A stretch of 64,000 nucleotides of DNA from ZC4RG29 sp036381475 (GTDB lineage Bacteria > Bacteroidota > Bacteroidia > Cytophagales > Cyclobacteriaceae), in NCBI GenBank assembly GCA_036381475.1, contig DASVCT010000027.1, positions 3,073 through 67,072 of the forward strand. Direction: 5' to 3'. The first letter of the stretch is position 1. Each line of letters opens with the position of its first letter. The position numbers were made by a program, and so were the translations under genes. Positions 33,706-42,269 of the stretch are shown here, in pieces. Under the pieces are notes generated by a model. It was given only the letters and a program-made list of their open reading frames with translations. It did not search any database and was not told the origin of the DNA.

Positions 33706-33897
33706 ATGAAAAAACTGTTTGCAATCCTTTTTGTCGCTTGCTTTGCATCGACCTTCATCGCATGCGGTGGCGGATCGAACAAGGAAGCTGAAACGACGCA
33801 AGAACCGGCACAGGACGAAACTGTTGCCCCTATGGAGGAGGAAGCCCCGGCAATGGATACGACGTCGGTTGAAACCGACACGACATCCATGCAATAA
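33706..33897 (+). CDS. Small acidic lipoprotein of unknown function
   Basis: Protein of 63 residues: lipoprotein signal MKKLFAILFVACFASTFIAC with Cys20, a GGGSN linker, then a tail almost entirely of E, T, D, A, P and M (for example AQDETVAPMEEEAPAMDTTS) with no aromatic residues. It looks like a disordered, negatively charged periplasmic or surface tail. No family is recognised; similar short acidic lipoproteins occur in other Cytophagales (recollection). It has its own candidate promoter and a strong terminator, so it is a separate and perhaps highly expressed unit. Confidence 0.75.
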   Translation: MKKLFAILFVACFASTFIACGGGSNKEAETTQEPAQDETVAPMEEEAPAMDTTSVETDTTSMQ

Positions 33898-33921
33898 CCG
33901 GGATGTAGAATGCGAAATTTC

Positions 33922-33947
33922 AAAAAGGGCTTTAAAGCCCTTTTTTT
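33922..33947 (+). terminator. Terminator of the small lipoprotein gene, abutting the next start codon
   Basis: AAAAAGGGC-TTTAAA-GCCCTTTTTTT: strong stem with T run ending at 33947. The ATG of the SprT-like gene is the very next base. Confidence 0.85.
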
Positions 33948-34577
33948 ATGACAGAAACTGCAATACGCAACCTCATCGACCACCATGTGCCGCCGCCGGC
34001 GGCATCCTACGCTTTCCAACTGTGGAAAGAAACCCCATTTGTCCTGAAAGTTACACGGAGCCGCTCGAGCAAGGTGGGCGACTTCACAGGATGCCGACAT
34101 CATTCCACGCACCGCATCACCCTCAACCACGACCTGAACCCCTATTTGTTTCTCATCACCTACGTGCACGAAGTTGCACATCTGCGCACGTTCCTTCACT
34201 ATAACAATCGCGTGGAACCGCACGGTGTCGAATGGAAGAACATCTTCAGAAACCTGCTCGTCCCCATGCTCAATGAACAGGTCTTTCCACCCCGCGTGTT
34301 GCATCGCCTTACTCTTCACATGGCTAACCCCAAAGCCAGCTCGTTCGCCGACCGTGACCTTACCCTGGCCCTAAGAGAACATGACCCCGGCGCCGCCAAC
34401 CATACGACGGTAGCCGACCTGCCCGAAGGATCCGTGTTCAAACTTCAAGGCAAATATTTCCGGAAAGGTAAACTCAAAAGGACACGAGTCTTGTGCCGGG
34501 AAGTGCGCACGAGAAGGCAATACCTCGTTCCGGCCGAGGCGTTGGTTTCGGAGGCACAGCTTTCTCTGATGTGTTGA
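33948..34577 (+). CDS. SprT-like zinc metalloprotease-fold protein
   Basis: Protein of 209 residues with the SprT-like pattern: zinc motif HEVAH (His74, Glu75, His78) in LITYVHEVAHLRTF, then PHGVEWKNIFRNLL with a probable third ligand His92. The second half (about 140-200) resembles the family's small C-terminal domain, but the usual zinc-ribbon Cys set is incomplete. SprT/Spartan relatives cut DNA-protein crosslinks; the bacterial role is uncertain. The start is the first base after a terminator T run, so ribosome entry must occur within the hairpin or transcription must read through. The last codons (Met-Cys-stop) lie inside a TGTTGAAG repeat, so the native C-terminus may be altered. Confidence 0.83.
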   Translation: MTETAIRNLIDHHVPPPAASYAFQLWKETPFVLKVTRSRSSKVGDFTGCRHHSTHRITLNHDLNPYLFLITYVHEVAHLRTFLHYNNRVEPHGVEWKNIFRNLLVPMLNEQVFPPRVLHRLTLHMANPKASSFADRDLTLALREHDPGAANHTTVADLPEGSVFKLQGKYFRKGKLKRTRVLCREVRTRRQYLVPAEALVSEAQLSLMC

Positions 34578-34603
34578 AGTGTTGGAGTGTTGATGTGTTG
34601 AAG
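34568..34603 (+). repeat. TGTTGAAG octamer tandem repeat
   Basis: Units TGTTGAAG, TGTTGGAG, TGTTGATG, TGTTGAAG in tandem. The first unit supplies the TGA stop codon of the SprT-like gene (34575-34577). The same octamers flank the element at 34745-34836. Confidence 0.7.
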
Positions 34604-34744
34604 TTTCTGACTCGCCGAATGCGCATTTCGTAATGTATGATCTGCGTTAGCTGACAGCCATTTTAAAAGATGATACCGGCATGCAAAGACCCCTGATGCG
34701 AAGTGCGATCTTTTCTGTCGCACACAAGCGGCGAAGAACGCCAC

Positions 34745-34836
34745 TCCAACACTCCAACCCGCCTGCCCGACGGGTGTTGTCGAACATCGAGACCTCGTTG
34801 GGCAGGCACATCAACACTTCAACACATTTCGTCACT
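34745..34836 (-). repeat. Dispersed GCCTGCCC hairpin element, copy 2 (inverted relative to copy 1)
   Basis: Arms GCCTGCCC (34761-34768) and GGGCAGGC (34800-34807); the middle contains TGTTGTCGAACATCGAGACC. Octamer units TCCAACAC / CATCAACACTTCAACAC flank it. It is the reverse complement of the element at 15421-15516. The 254 bases between the convergent SprT-like and unknown genes are mostly repeat. Confidence 0.8.
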
Positions 34837-35398
34837 CCAACCTCCGCTGAATCAACATCCCCGTCACCTCGCACAGCGTCTGTGGGGCGAGGGTTCGCCA
34901 GCGGTCGATCTGGAGGGTGCCGCCCATATTGATGTAGTGGTCGATGTTGTACTTCATCAGCTCCTGCCGTATAAAGTCCGGGAAGGATACCGCGGCGATC
35001 CAGCCGTCGCCCACATCGTCGAACCACTCCTCGTAGTATGAGTCGTCCGACCCGTGAAAGTTCATGATGTTTTCGCCGATCAGAATAAAGCGGGTGATAC
35101 CGTTATAAATCATGCCATCGATAACGTTTCGCTTCAGGTGCATGATGTCGTTGTTTATGGCATCATTCCACTCGCCAATGAATTCAATTATCGCATATCC
35201 GGTTGTATAGTCAGCGAAGAGGACTTTGATGTAAAGCGTTTCCGATCCCATGTAATCCCAGGCAGGATCGATGTAGTATCCGTATATGGTTTCGGAATAG
35301 CGGTCGTAGTCGTATTCCTTGCCAAAGAAAGGAGACCGTTCATCCTTTGCGGGGTCGTAGTAGGCAAGCCAATTGTAATATGGCTCAATGTCGTGCAT
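34832..35398 (-). CDS. Conserved-looking protein of unknown function coupled to murQ
   Basis: Cytoplasmic protein of 188 residues (start MHDIEPYYNWLAYYDP), strikingly rich in Tyr, Asp and Trp, with no signal peptide or membrane helix. No family is recognised. Its start lies 14 bases inside the murQ gene, so translation is probably coupled to murQ and it may act in the same cell-wall recycling pathway. The longer reading to 35473 would overlap murQ much further and is less likely. The stop codon sits at the edge of a dispersed repeat. Confidence 0.75.
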   Translation of the reverse strand: MHDIEPYYNWLAYYDPAKDERSPFFGKEYDYDRYSETIYGYYIDPAWDYMGSETLYIKVLFADYTTGYAIIEFIGEWNDAINNDIMHLKRNVIDGMIYNGITRFILIGENIMNFHGSDDSYYEEWFDDVGDGWIAAVSFPDFIRQELMKYNIDHYINMGGTLQIDRWRTLAPQTLCEVTGMLIQRRLE

Positions 35399-36203
35399 GG
35401 CCAAGCCTGCTCTCGACTGCCAGCCGAACCGAACCGAACTCCTTAAGCAGGCGTGCCGCTTCCAGTTCGTCAACCCCCAATTCGTTCATGATCATGCGCG
35501 TGCCGCGGTCGATGAGCTTGTTGTTGCTCAGCATCATGTCAACCATCTTGTTGCCCTTCACCCTGCCGAGTTTGACCATGGCCGCCGTTGATATCATGTT
35601 TAGCACCAGCTTTTGCGCCGTACCCGATTTCATCCTTGTACTTCCTGTCACAAACTCGGGGCCAACGATCACCTCGATGGGGAAGTCGGCGTGCTTAGCC
35701 AGCTCCGTACCCTCGTTACAGGTGATGCATCCCGTCGTGACACCATTTTTCCGGGCGTCACGAAGGGCGCCGACGACATAGGGCGTCCGCCCCGAGGCAG
35801 CGATCCCCACCAGCACATCACCGGTTCCGATGTCGAATTCCTGGAGATCCAACCAGGCCTGATTGTCATCATCCTCGGCGTGTTCCACGGCTTTTCGAAT
35901 GGCCGCATCCCCGCCCGCCATGAGGCCGATTACGCGACCGTGCGGCATGCCGTATGTGGGGGGAATTTCCGAGGCATCGACGATTCCCAGGCGTCCGCTT
36001 GTACCGGCGCCTATGTAGAACAGTCTTCCCCCTTCCTGCATCTTCGGCACGATCGCCTCCACCAGTCGTGTGATCTGTGGAATCGCCCGTTGCACCGCGA
36101 CAGGAACCGTCATATCCTCCCGGTTGATGTTGACCAGCAGGTCATGAACGCTCATGTCCTCCAGGTTATCGTAGTACGACGAGGATTCAGTTGTCGAGAC
36201 CAT
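35385..36203 (-). CDS. murQ: N-acetylmuramic acid 6-phosphate etherase MurQ
   Basis: Cleaves the lactyl ether of MurNAc-6-phosphate to give GlcNAc-6-phosphate and D-lactate in murein recycling. The 272-residue protein is a SIS-domain enzyme: GRLFYIGAGTSGRLGIVDASE (about 60-80), PPTYGMPHGRVIGLMAGGD, VLVGIAASGRTPYVVGAL and GPEFVTGSTRMKSGTAQKLVLNM, all standard. The amino sugar kinase gene lies upstream in the same orientation (62-base gap) and an unknown gene overlaps its 3' end. Confidence 0.95.
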   Translation of the reverse strand: MVSTTESSSYYDNLEDMSVHDLLVNINREDMTVPVAVQRAIPQITRLVEAIVPKMQEGGRLFYIGAGTSGRLGIVDASEIPPTYGMPHGRVIGLMAGGDAAIRKAVEHAEDDDNQAWLDLQEFDIGTGDVLVGIAASGRTPYVVGALRDARKNGVTTGCITCNEGTELAKHADFPIEVIVGPEFVTGSTRMKSGTAQKLVLNMISTAAMVKLGRVKGNKMVDMMLSNNKLIDRGTRMIMNELGVDELEAARLLKEFGSVRLAVESRLGHARH

Positions 36204-36265
36204 AAGAATTATGGGATTGTGTGCTGCCCCGATGCAAATATACAGCGAACGGAGGAAAGGGCCTT

Positions 36266-37123
36266 CTACCTGGGCCGCGTGGTGAGATCGGGTTGATGGT
36301 AAAGCGTCAAACCTGCAATCGGGCCCTCGAGAATATTCCGGACCGTGATTCCTTTGTCGTTGGCCACCTGACGAAGGATGTCGCTGAAGTAGAACGCAAT
36401 CGATCCGGTAAAGTGCACCGCATAGTTGTGGTAGTTTTCGTACCGCATCACGTTGTTCTCATAAAACTCCTCGAAGCTGGAGTAAACGAGTTTGTAGCAG
36501 TACGGGTCGTCGAGATGCTGGAAGACGAACCGGGTGAAGCTTGCAAGAAACGCGCTCGGCTTTTCACGCTGGTACACGTGTTCCAGGATCTCCTCACGAT
36601 GAAAGGGGTAGCGCTTCCTGAATTGCTCTGCCAGCGCAGAAGGCATATTCTCCCGGAGGTAATCCACTACGATGCGTTTCCCGATGTACGCGCCTGAGCC
36701 CTCGTCAGCCAGTATCCAGCCGAGGTTAGCGACGTTATGGACAATCTTCTCGCCGTCGTAGAGACAGGAATTCGATCCCGTTCCCATAATGCAGGCAATG
36801 CCCGGTTCATGGCCACACAGGGCGCGGGCCGCAGCCAGTAAGTCCCAACCGATTTCGATCTCAGCGTCGGGAAAGAATTCTCTGAATGCTCCCTGCACGG
36901 TATCCTGGTTTTTCTGCGATGACACGCCGGCACCATAAAAGAAAATCTTGTCGACACGGTCGGTAACAAATGGGAGAACCACGTCGGTAATGCTTTTTCT
37001 CAGGTCTTCGATAGGCTGGTAATACGGGTTGAAGCCGGGCCCGTTGGCCTGGCCGATTGCCCCGTCGTTATGGAGAAATCTCCAGTCTATTTTGGAGCCC
37101 CCGCTATCAGCAATAATTATCAT
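36266..37123 (-). CDS. BadF/BadG-type amino sugar kinase (N-acetylglucosamine or MurNAc kinase)
   Basis: ASKHA-fold kinase of 285 residues. MIIIADSGGSKIDWRFL holds the phosphate-1 motif, FYGAGVSS is also conserved, and GTGSNSCLYDG with ADEGSGAYIGKRIV gives phosphate-2 and adenosine motifs. Placed directly upstream of murQ, it probably phosphorylates MurNAc and/or GlcNAc released during murein turnover (MurK-like; inference from context). Start 37123 is preferred because the longer frame has an unrelated 27-residue extension. Confidence 0.88.
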   Translation of the reverse strand: MIIIADSGGSKIDWRFLHNDGAIGQANGPGFNPYYQPIEDLRKSITDVVLPFVTDRVDKIFFYGAGVSSQKNQDTVQGAFREFFPDAEIEIGWDLLAAARALCGHEPGIACIMGTGSNSCLYDGEKIVHNVANLGWILADEGSGAYIGKRIVVDYLRENMPSALAEQFRKRYPFHREEILEHVYQREKPSAFLASFTRFVFQHLDDPYCYKLVYSSFEEFYENNVMRYENYHNYAVHFTGSIAFYFSDILRQVANDKGITVRNILEGPIAGLTLYHQPDLTTRPR

Positions 37124-37222
37124 CAGGATCCTGAACTGGTAAACGCAGTACGATTTACTACATTCTCCCCAAGAAATCCAAAACACACACAACCCAAACG
37201 TCAAAATTCAATTTCCGTCGTA

Positions 37223-37468
37223 TTATTCGAGTCGCCCCACGATCCCGAAGCGTTCGAACACGCGTTCGGTGTGTGGAGCGTCGGGCAACTCCCGGGTTAA
37301 ATCCTGACCCGCCCAGTGTTCGTAGTGAAGTCCATTCCGCCACAACCTTGAAGACGTGACGTCATAAATAATGCCCCGATATGCAATCCAGATTTCGGGG
37401 CGATCCTGGCCGTTGCGCAGGGCAAGCTGGCGGAGGCTGTAGACGGGCACACGGTCGTCCGTCGTCAT
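37223..37468 (-). CDS. Small cytochrome b5-like heme-binding protein
   Basis: Protein of 81 residues matching the short bacterial cytochrome b5-like domain: YSLRQLALRNGQDRPEIWIA, YRGIIYDVTSSRLWRNGLHY, then EHWAGQDLT and DAPHTERVF. His51 and His66 are the expected heme ligands. No signal peptide, so it is probably cytoplasmic. It overlaps the upstream RDD gene by four bases (ATGA at 37465-37468), so the two are coupled. Partner unknown. Confidence 0.8.
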   Translation of the reverse strand: MTTDDRVPVYSLRQLALRNGQDRPEIWIAYRGIIYDVTSSRLWRNGLHYEHWAGQDLTRELPDAPHTERVFERFGIVGRLE

Positions 37469-38175
37469 GTAGCGCTGACGAGCTGATTGTGGTCCTTGAG
37501 AATTGTATACAGAAACTTAACAGGTGGCAGGTCGGACTCTATCCCGAGGACGGACTTGACCTTTTCGCTGAGCAGGTTAGCGGGCAGTGGGTTGCCGGTG
37601 TCGCGACTCACCTCGAGCGCCTCGTAAATGGTTTCGAGATCGACGTCGCTAAGCCCGACCGCCTGCGGGAACGAAGGTTCATACCCCTCTTCGGCACTGG
37701 CAAACACGTTGGCGGAGTTCGTCGCTTCTTTCGGAACAAGCTTCACCACCGACGTTCCGGCGGCGATGTCACCAAGCCGCTGACCTTTCCCATTAGCGGC
37801 GATCGTGACCATGGCCAGCGCTCCGCGGAGGAGAAAGACTTCGGCCAGCCGGAACAGCCACCGCATCAGGTACCCGCCGATCGTAGGAGAAGAGCCGTCG
37901 ATGCTGACAACCTTGATGCGCATTTGCCTTTTCCCTGGCGACTGCCCGTTCATCAGTATTTCGAAAACGGGATGATAGAGAAAGAAGGGCACGGTAATGA
38001 GCAGAATGTCTACTGTTGCCGAGAATGAATACTCCTGCAGGATAAAATAGCAAACAAAATTGTATGCAGTAAGGATGAGCGCGTCGATGAGGAAAGCCAG
38101 CATGCGGTCGCCCAGGCTGGCAACAGGATACTCTATAAATACGTTCTGTGTGGTACGGACTCGAATGGTTTCCAT
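37465..38175 (-). CDS. RDD family membrane protein
   Basis: Protein of 236 residues. The RDD domain occupies about 15-150 with FIEYPVASLGDRMLAFLIDALILTAYNFV at the start, NGQSPGKRQMRIKVVS in the middle and helices around 24-46, 52-74 and 105-125; the last 80 residues are soluble. RDD proteins are membrane proteins sometimes linked to transport. It is divergent from the dipeptidase gene and lies near the SpoIIM-DUF4129-MoxR operon, an association that recurs in related genomes (recollection). It is coupled to the cytochrome b5-like gene. Confidence 0.88.
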   Translation of the reverse strand: METIRVRTTQNVFIEYPVASLGDRMLAFLIDALILTAYNFVCYFILQEYSFSATVDILLITVPFFLYHPVFEILMNGQSPGKRQMRIKVVSIDGSSPTIGGYLMRWLFRLAEVFLLRGALAMVTIAANGKGQRLGDIAAGTSVVKLVPKEATNSANVFASAEEGYEPSFPQAVGLSDVDLETIYEALEVSRDTGNPLPANLLSEKVKSVLGIESDLPPVKFLYTILKDHNQLVSAT

Positions 38176-38243
38176 TTAACTTTCTAAATTAGGGGCCTTA
38201 ATCCCGTTCAGGACTCAATTTACCAGATAATTCCCAACAGAAA

Positions 38244-39500
38244 ATGAAATTCCCGCCGCTCATCTTACTTGTGTTCCTGCTTGCCGTCGGATGCACGAAA
38301 CCCTCGGGACAGGAAACGAACGACACCGCTACAGCACCAACTGAAGAGCAACTGCGTGAACAGGCCGACTCGCTCGCACACGCAATAATTATTGCCGATA
38401 CGCACGTCGACCTCCCCTATCGGCTTGTAGAACAAAAAATCCGGCCTACCGGTGATAACCTCAACGTGATCCTGTCCACTCGCGAAGGCGACTTCGACTA
38501 TGAGCGGGCCAAACAAGGCGGACTTGATGCGCCATTCATGTCGATCTATATCCCGGCGTCTTATCAGAAAAAACGCGACTTCGGAAAGGCACTGGCCGAT
38601 TCGCTTATCGACATGGTGCGGCAAATCGCTAGCGGTCTTCCCGACAAATTCGCGCTGGCGTCAACACCAGCCGATATCGAGGCAAATGCTGCCGCCGGAA
38701 AAATTTCCCTTCCGATGGGTTTGGAGAACGGAGCACCCATTGGCAAGTCGTTGGACAACGTCCGCTACTTTTACGACCGGGGAATTCGGTATATCACACT
38801 CACGCACTCGAGAGACAACCAGATCTGCGACTCGTCCTACGATAGTACCCACACGTGGAACGGACTGAGTCCCTTCGGCGTCGAGGTGGTAAAGGAAATG
38901 AATCGCGTTGGCGTCATGGTGGACGTTTCACACATTTCCGATAGCGCGTTTTACGACGTCATCGCTGCATCAAGTGCCCCGGTCATCGCATCGCACTCGT
39001 CCTGCCGTTATTTTACGCCCGGCTTTGAGCGCAACATGACAGACGACATGATACGCGCTCTTGCGCAGAACGGCGGCGTCATTCAGATCAATTTCGGCGC
39101 CACGTTCGTAGATTCGGTTGCACGTGAAAACCAGGACATCCTCGACAGTGTAATGACGGAACTCAAGAGCCAAAAGCTCACTTCACGTGACCCTGAAGCG
39201 CAACCCATCATCGCCGCATCCGGAAAAACGGAACGTGAGCTGTATTCCGATGTTCAGCGCGTTGCAGATCACATCGATCACGTCGTCGCCCTGGTAGGCG
39301 TCGATCACGTTGGCATCGGCTCCGACTTTGACGGCGTCGACGACTCTCTTCCCGTGGGACTCAAAGACGTCGGTCAATATCCGAACCTCATCCTCGAGTT
39401 GCTGAAGCGCGGCTACAGCGATGCCGATATCCAGAAGATTTGCTATGGCAACCTCGCGCGCGTGTGGAACGCCGTAATTCAGCAATCACAAGGAAAATAG
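38244..39500 (+). CDS. Membrane dipeptidase (peptidase M19) lipoprotein
   Basis: Exported lipoprotein of 418 residues: signal with LLAVGC17, then the renal-dipeptidase-type zinc enzyme. DTHVDLPY gives the first His and Asp, LPMGLENG the bridging Glu, VSHISDSAFYDVIAASSAPVIASHSSCR two further His ligands, and HVGIGSDFDGVDD the late Asp. It hydrolyses dipeptides in the periplasm, possibly including those with D-amino acids from peptidoglycan. Length is normal. It stands alone, divergent from the RDD gene, 73 bases before the SpoIIM-like gene. Confidence 0.92.
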   Translation: MKFPPLILLVFLLAVGCTKPSGQETNDTATAPTEEQLREQADSLAHAIIIADTHVDLPYRLVEQKIRPTGDNLNVILSTREGDFDYERAKQGGLDAPFMSIYIPASYQKKRDFGKALADSLIDMVRQIASGLPDKFALASTPADIEANAAAGKISLPMGLENGAPIGKSLDNVRYFYDRGIRYITLTHSRDNQICDSSYDSTHTWNGLSPFGVEVVKEMNRVGVMVDVSHISDSAFYDVIAASSAPVIASHSSCRYFTPGFERNMTDDMIRALAQNGGVIQINFGATFVDSVARENQDILDSVMTELKSQKLTSRDPEAQPIIAASGKTERELYSDVQRVADHIDHVVALVGVDHVGIGSDFDGVDDSLPVGLKDVGQYPNLILELLKRGYSDADIQKICYGNLARVWNAVIQQSQGK

Positions 39501-39573
39501 TACATGACAAGGCGCTCGCTTACAGTCGCTTGGCAAAGAAGTGTTATTTTGTCATTCTTTAACATGACCCCTT

Positions 39574-40542
39574 GTGCGCGAGGCTGCATTCATAAAGCTA
39601 AACCAGGAACGCTGGAAAGGAATTGAAAGGACCCTTGAGCCAGGGCGTACGGTTTCACCGGACAGGCTCGCAGAAATGTTTATCCAGCTTACCGATGACC
39701 TCGCCTTCGCGAGGACGCAGTATCCCTCCAGCCGTACTACAACCTACCTCAACAACCTCGTCTCAAGGATCCACCTCGAGATTTACCGAAACAAACGGGA
39801 GCGCAGCAACAGGATTCTCAATTTCTGGAAGTACGAAGTGCCGTCCATCATGTGGGAGATCCGCAAGCCCCTGTTTTACTCGCTCGCTATCTTTGTCATT
39901 GCGGCGGTTATCGGTGCAGTTTCGTCCCTGTACGACGACACGTTCGTACGGCTCATCATGGGCGACTCGTACGTCAACCTCACACTGAAGAATATTAAAG
40001 AGGGCAACCCGACAAGCATATACCAGAGTCACGATGCATGGGATATGTTCCTGTACATCACGTTCAACAACATCCTGGTGTCGTTTCGCGTGTTCGTTTT
40101 CAGCGTGTTTACGTCCGTGATCACCGGCCTCATGCTCTTTTATAACAGTGTGAGCCTCGGGGCATTTTTCGTAATGTTCTATAAAGAGAACGTATTACTC
40201 CATGCAGCGCCCGTCGTAATGCTTCACGGCACGATCGAATTGAGCGCGATTGTTATTGCCGGTGCGGCCGGAATCGTAATGGGCAACAGTATTCTTTTCC
40301 CTGGCACTTATTCGCGATTCGAATCCTTCAGACGCGGAGCCTTCAAGGGGCTCAAGGTCGTGATAGGGCTCGTGCCCTTCTTTATCGTAGCCGGCTTCAT
40401 CGAATCCTTTGTCACACGGTATGCGAACATGCACTGGAGCATCAAGTTCGCCATCCTCGCCGGCTCAGCTTTTATCATGTTATATTATTTTGTAATCTAT
40501 CCACGCCAGCTTTCCAGGAATGCAACAACAAACACCAATTGA
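39574..40542 (+). CDS. SpoIIM (stage II sporulation protein M)-like membrane protein
   Basis: Membrane protein of 322 residues with about five helices after a cytoplasmic N-terminus of 100 residues. The SpoIIM/DUF95 region includes FNNILVSFRVFVFSVFTSVITG and LLHAAPVVMLHGTIELSAIVIAGAAGIVMG (about 208-237). The organism does not need to sporulate: this branch is common in Bacteroidota next to MoxR/DUF58 genes. Start is GTG at 39574. First gene of a six-gene run with overlapping ends (next gene starts 23 bases inside it). Confidence 0.88.
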   Translation: MREAAFIKLNQERWKGIERTLEPGRTVSPDRLAEMFIQLTDDLAFARTQYPSSRTTTYLNNLVSRIHLEIYRNKRERSNRILNFWKYEVPSIMWEIRKPLFYSLAIFVIAAVIGAVSSLYDDTFVRLIMGDSYVNLTLKNIKEGNPTSIYQSHDAWDMFLYITFNNILVSFRVFVFSVFTSVITGLMLFYNSVSLGAFFVMFYKENVLLHAAPVVMLHGTIELSAIVIAGAAGIVMGNSILFPGTYSRFESFRRGAFKGLKVVIGLVPFFIVAGFIESFVTRYANMHWSIKFAILAGSAFIMLYYFVIYPRQLSRNATTNTN

Positions 40543-41524
40543 CTTCCGGCAGGCACGCGACTTCGGAGGGGTCATGAACGTGACCTATCGGTTCCTGCGT
40601 CAAAATATCAAGGGCCTCAGCAAATGCCTTCTTTACTTTGCAGCACCCGCTGTCCTTTTGGGCAGTGTTTTCTATCACGAGATAATTGACCGGACGATCC
40701 GTCTCTCCGAGACATCGTACAACGGCTCCCCTTTCGGGGCCGACGAATACTTCACATCGGTAAATTTCTGGATTTCGCTGCTGGCGGCGCTCGTGTTCAT
40801 GCTCATTGGCGGCGTGCTGACGGTCACCACGACCCACGCTTACATTCTTATCTATCGCGAAAAGCAGGGCGCACCCGTTGACATCGGCGAAGTGTGGAAA
40901 AAGTCGCGGAGCTTGTTCTGGAAGACTTTTGGCGCAATGTTCCTTTACTACATGGGTATGTCGATGGCATTGGGATTGCTGATGATTCCAGTCGGAATAC
41001 TCATCTTCGTCACCAGCATGATCAGCCCACTACTTTCGGGTATTTCCATGTTCCTTTATTACATCGCGGTGTTCGTTTTGTGCATCTACTTTGCGATGAT
41101 TTTTTTCATCTGCAACAAGGAAGGCATCGGCTTCTTTTCCGGCCTGAGTCGGTTGACCAAGCTTACGAAGGGAAAGTTCTGGAGCACGGTAGGCCTGGGA
41201 GCCATTAATTTTTACATCCAAATGGTGTTTTCCCTGTTGTTCGTCATCCCCTGGTACATCTTCTTCTTCCTCTATCAGCTTCACGATGTCTTTCCCGGGG
41301 GGGCTGGTGCCACGGGTTCCCCTGGAACTTTACAGGAGACGATCGAAATGGTTTTCTTCATGGTCTATTGGTTAGCCAGCGTGCTTCTTTCGGCGATGCC
41401 GCTGACAGCACTGGCCATTCAGTATTACAGCCTTTCGGAACGACTTGAAGCAAGGGGTCTGCTCACTCGCATTGAAAATTTCGGTCAACAACTTCAGGTT
41501 GCAGGTCAGCATGAAGATTACTGA
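40520..41524 (+). CDS. Multi-pass membrane protein of unknown function
   Basis: Protein of 334 residues with about six predicted helices (around 35-53, 82-104, 130-160, 165-190, 215-245, 275-300). No family named with confidence; the general pattern resembles DUF4013/glycerophosphodiesterase-type membrane regions. Its ATG lies 23 bases inside the SpoIIM-like gene and its 3' end overlaps the DUF4129 gene by 14 bases, so it is clearly part of the same translationally coupled operon. Confidence 0.8.
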   Translation: MQQQTPIDFRQARDFGGVMNVTYRFLRQNIKGLSKCLLYFAAPAVLLGSVFYHEIIDRTIRLSETSYNGSPFGADEYFTSVNFWISLLAALVFMLIGGVLTVTTTHAYILIYREKQGAPVDIGEVWKKSRSLFWKTFGAMFLYYMGMSMALGLLMIPVGILIFVTSMISPLLSGISMFLYYIAVFVLCIYFAMIFFICNKEGIGFFSGLSRLTKLTKGKFWSTVGLGAINFYIQMVFSLLFVIPWYIFFFLYQLHDVFPGGAGATGSPGTLQETIEMVFFMVYWLASVLLSAMPLTALAIQYYSLSERLEARGLLTRIENFGQQLQVAGQHEDY

Positions 41525-42269
41525 ATGGCCATTTTGCATTGGGCTGGTGTTCTGTCTCCTGGCCAACCTGGCGTTATACGGTCAGGACGACGTGCAGGTG
41601 TCCGCCTTTGAGGATAACCCTCCGGGGCAGTCTTATTATCGGAATTATGATTCAACTGCCGTGGAGACGCGGCGGTACAGTGAGGAGAAACTCGCGCGCC
41701 TAAAGGAAGATCCGGAGCTCAGCTACGGCTATACGCAGGCACCTATGTCGCTGTGGGACGCCTTCTGGCGCTGGGTGGACTATCACCTGCGGGACCTTTT
41801 CCATGAAGGGGGCGGCTCGCCCGAATGGGACCGGCTCTTCCTCTTCGTGTTGTTTGTTTCGGCACTCGTATACGCCATCATTCGCCTGTTGAAATTCAAC
41901 ACCTTCCGGATTTTTTACGGCGAAAAGGACAAAAAGCCTCTCGAACATGCAGTGGAGCAGGAGGACATCCATGAAATGGACTTTGAAGCACTGATGCGCG
42001 AGGCGACAGGCTCCGGAAACTACCGTCTGGCGGTGCGCCTCCTGTACCTTTGGGCACTGAAGCTGCTCGCCGATGCGAACCACGTGACCTGGGAACCCGG
42101 GAAAACGAACCTGGACTACCTGGCCGAACTGGATCGTACCGAACTGAAAAGTGGGTTTCGTCAGCTGAGTTATTATTTCGAATACGCGTGGTACGGCAAT
42201 TTCTCCATCACCCCCGAACTGTACCAAAGAGTAAGCGGCCTGTTCAACACCTGGAAAACAACGCTCTGA
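41511..42269 (+). CDS. DUF4129 domain membrane protein
   Basis: Protein of 252 residues with an N-terminal signal or anchor (about 5-25), a central helix (about 100-122, LFLFVLFVSALVYAIIRLL) and the C-terminal DUF4129 domain (about 160-250: NYRLAVRLLYLWALKLLADA, HVTWEPGKTNLDYLAEL, FAWYG-like YYFEYAWYGNF). DUF4129 often lies with transglutaminase-like, DUF4350, MoxR and DUF58 proteins. Start 41511 (MKITEWPF) is preferred over an upstream TTG reading. Confidence 0.85.
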   Translation: MKITEWPFCIGLVFCLLANLALYGQDDVQVSAFEDNPPGQSYYRNYDSTAVETRRYSEEKLARLKEDPELSYGYTQAPMSLWDAFWRWVDYHLRDLFHEGGGSPEWDRLFLFVLFVSALVYAIIRLLKFNTFRIFYGEKDKKPLEHAVEQEDIHEMDFEALMREATGSGNYRLAVRLLYLWALKLLADANHVTWEPGKTNLDYLAELDRTELKSGFRQLSYYFEYAWYGNFSITPELYQRVSGLFNTWKTTL

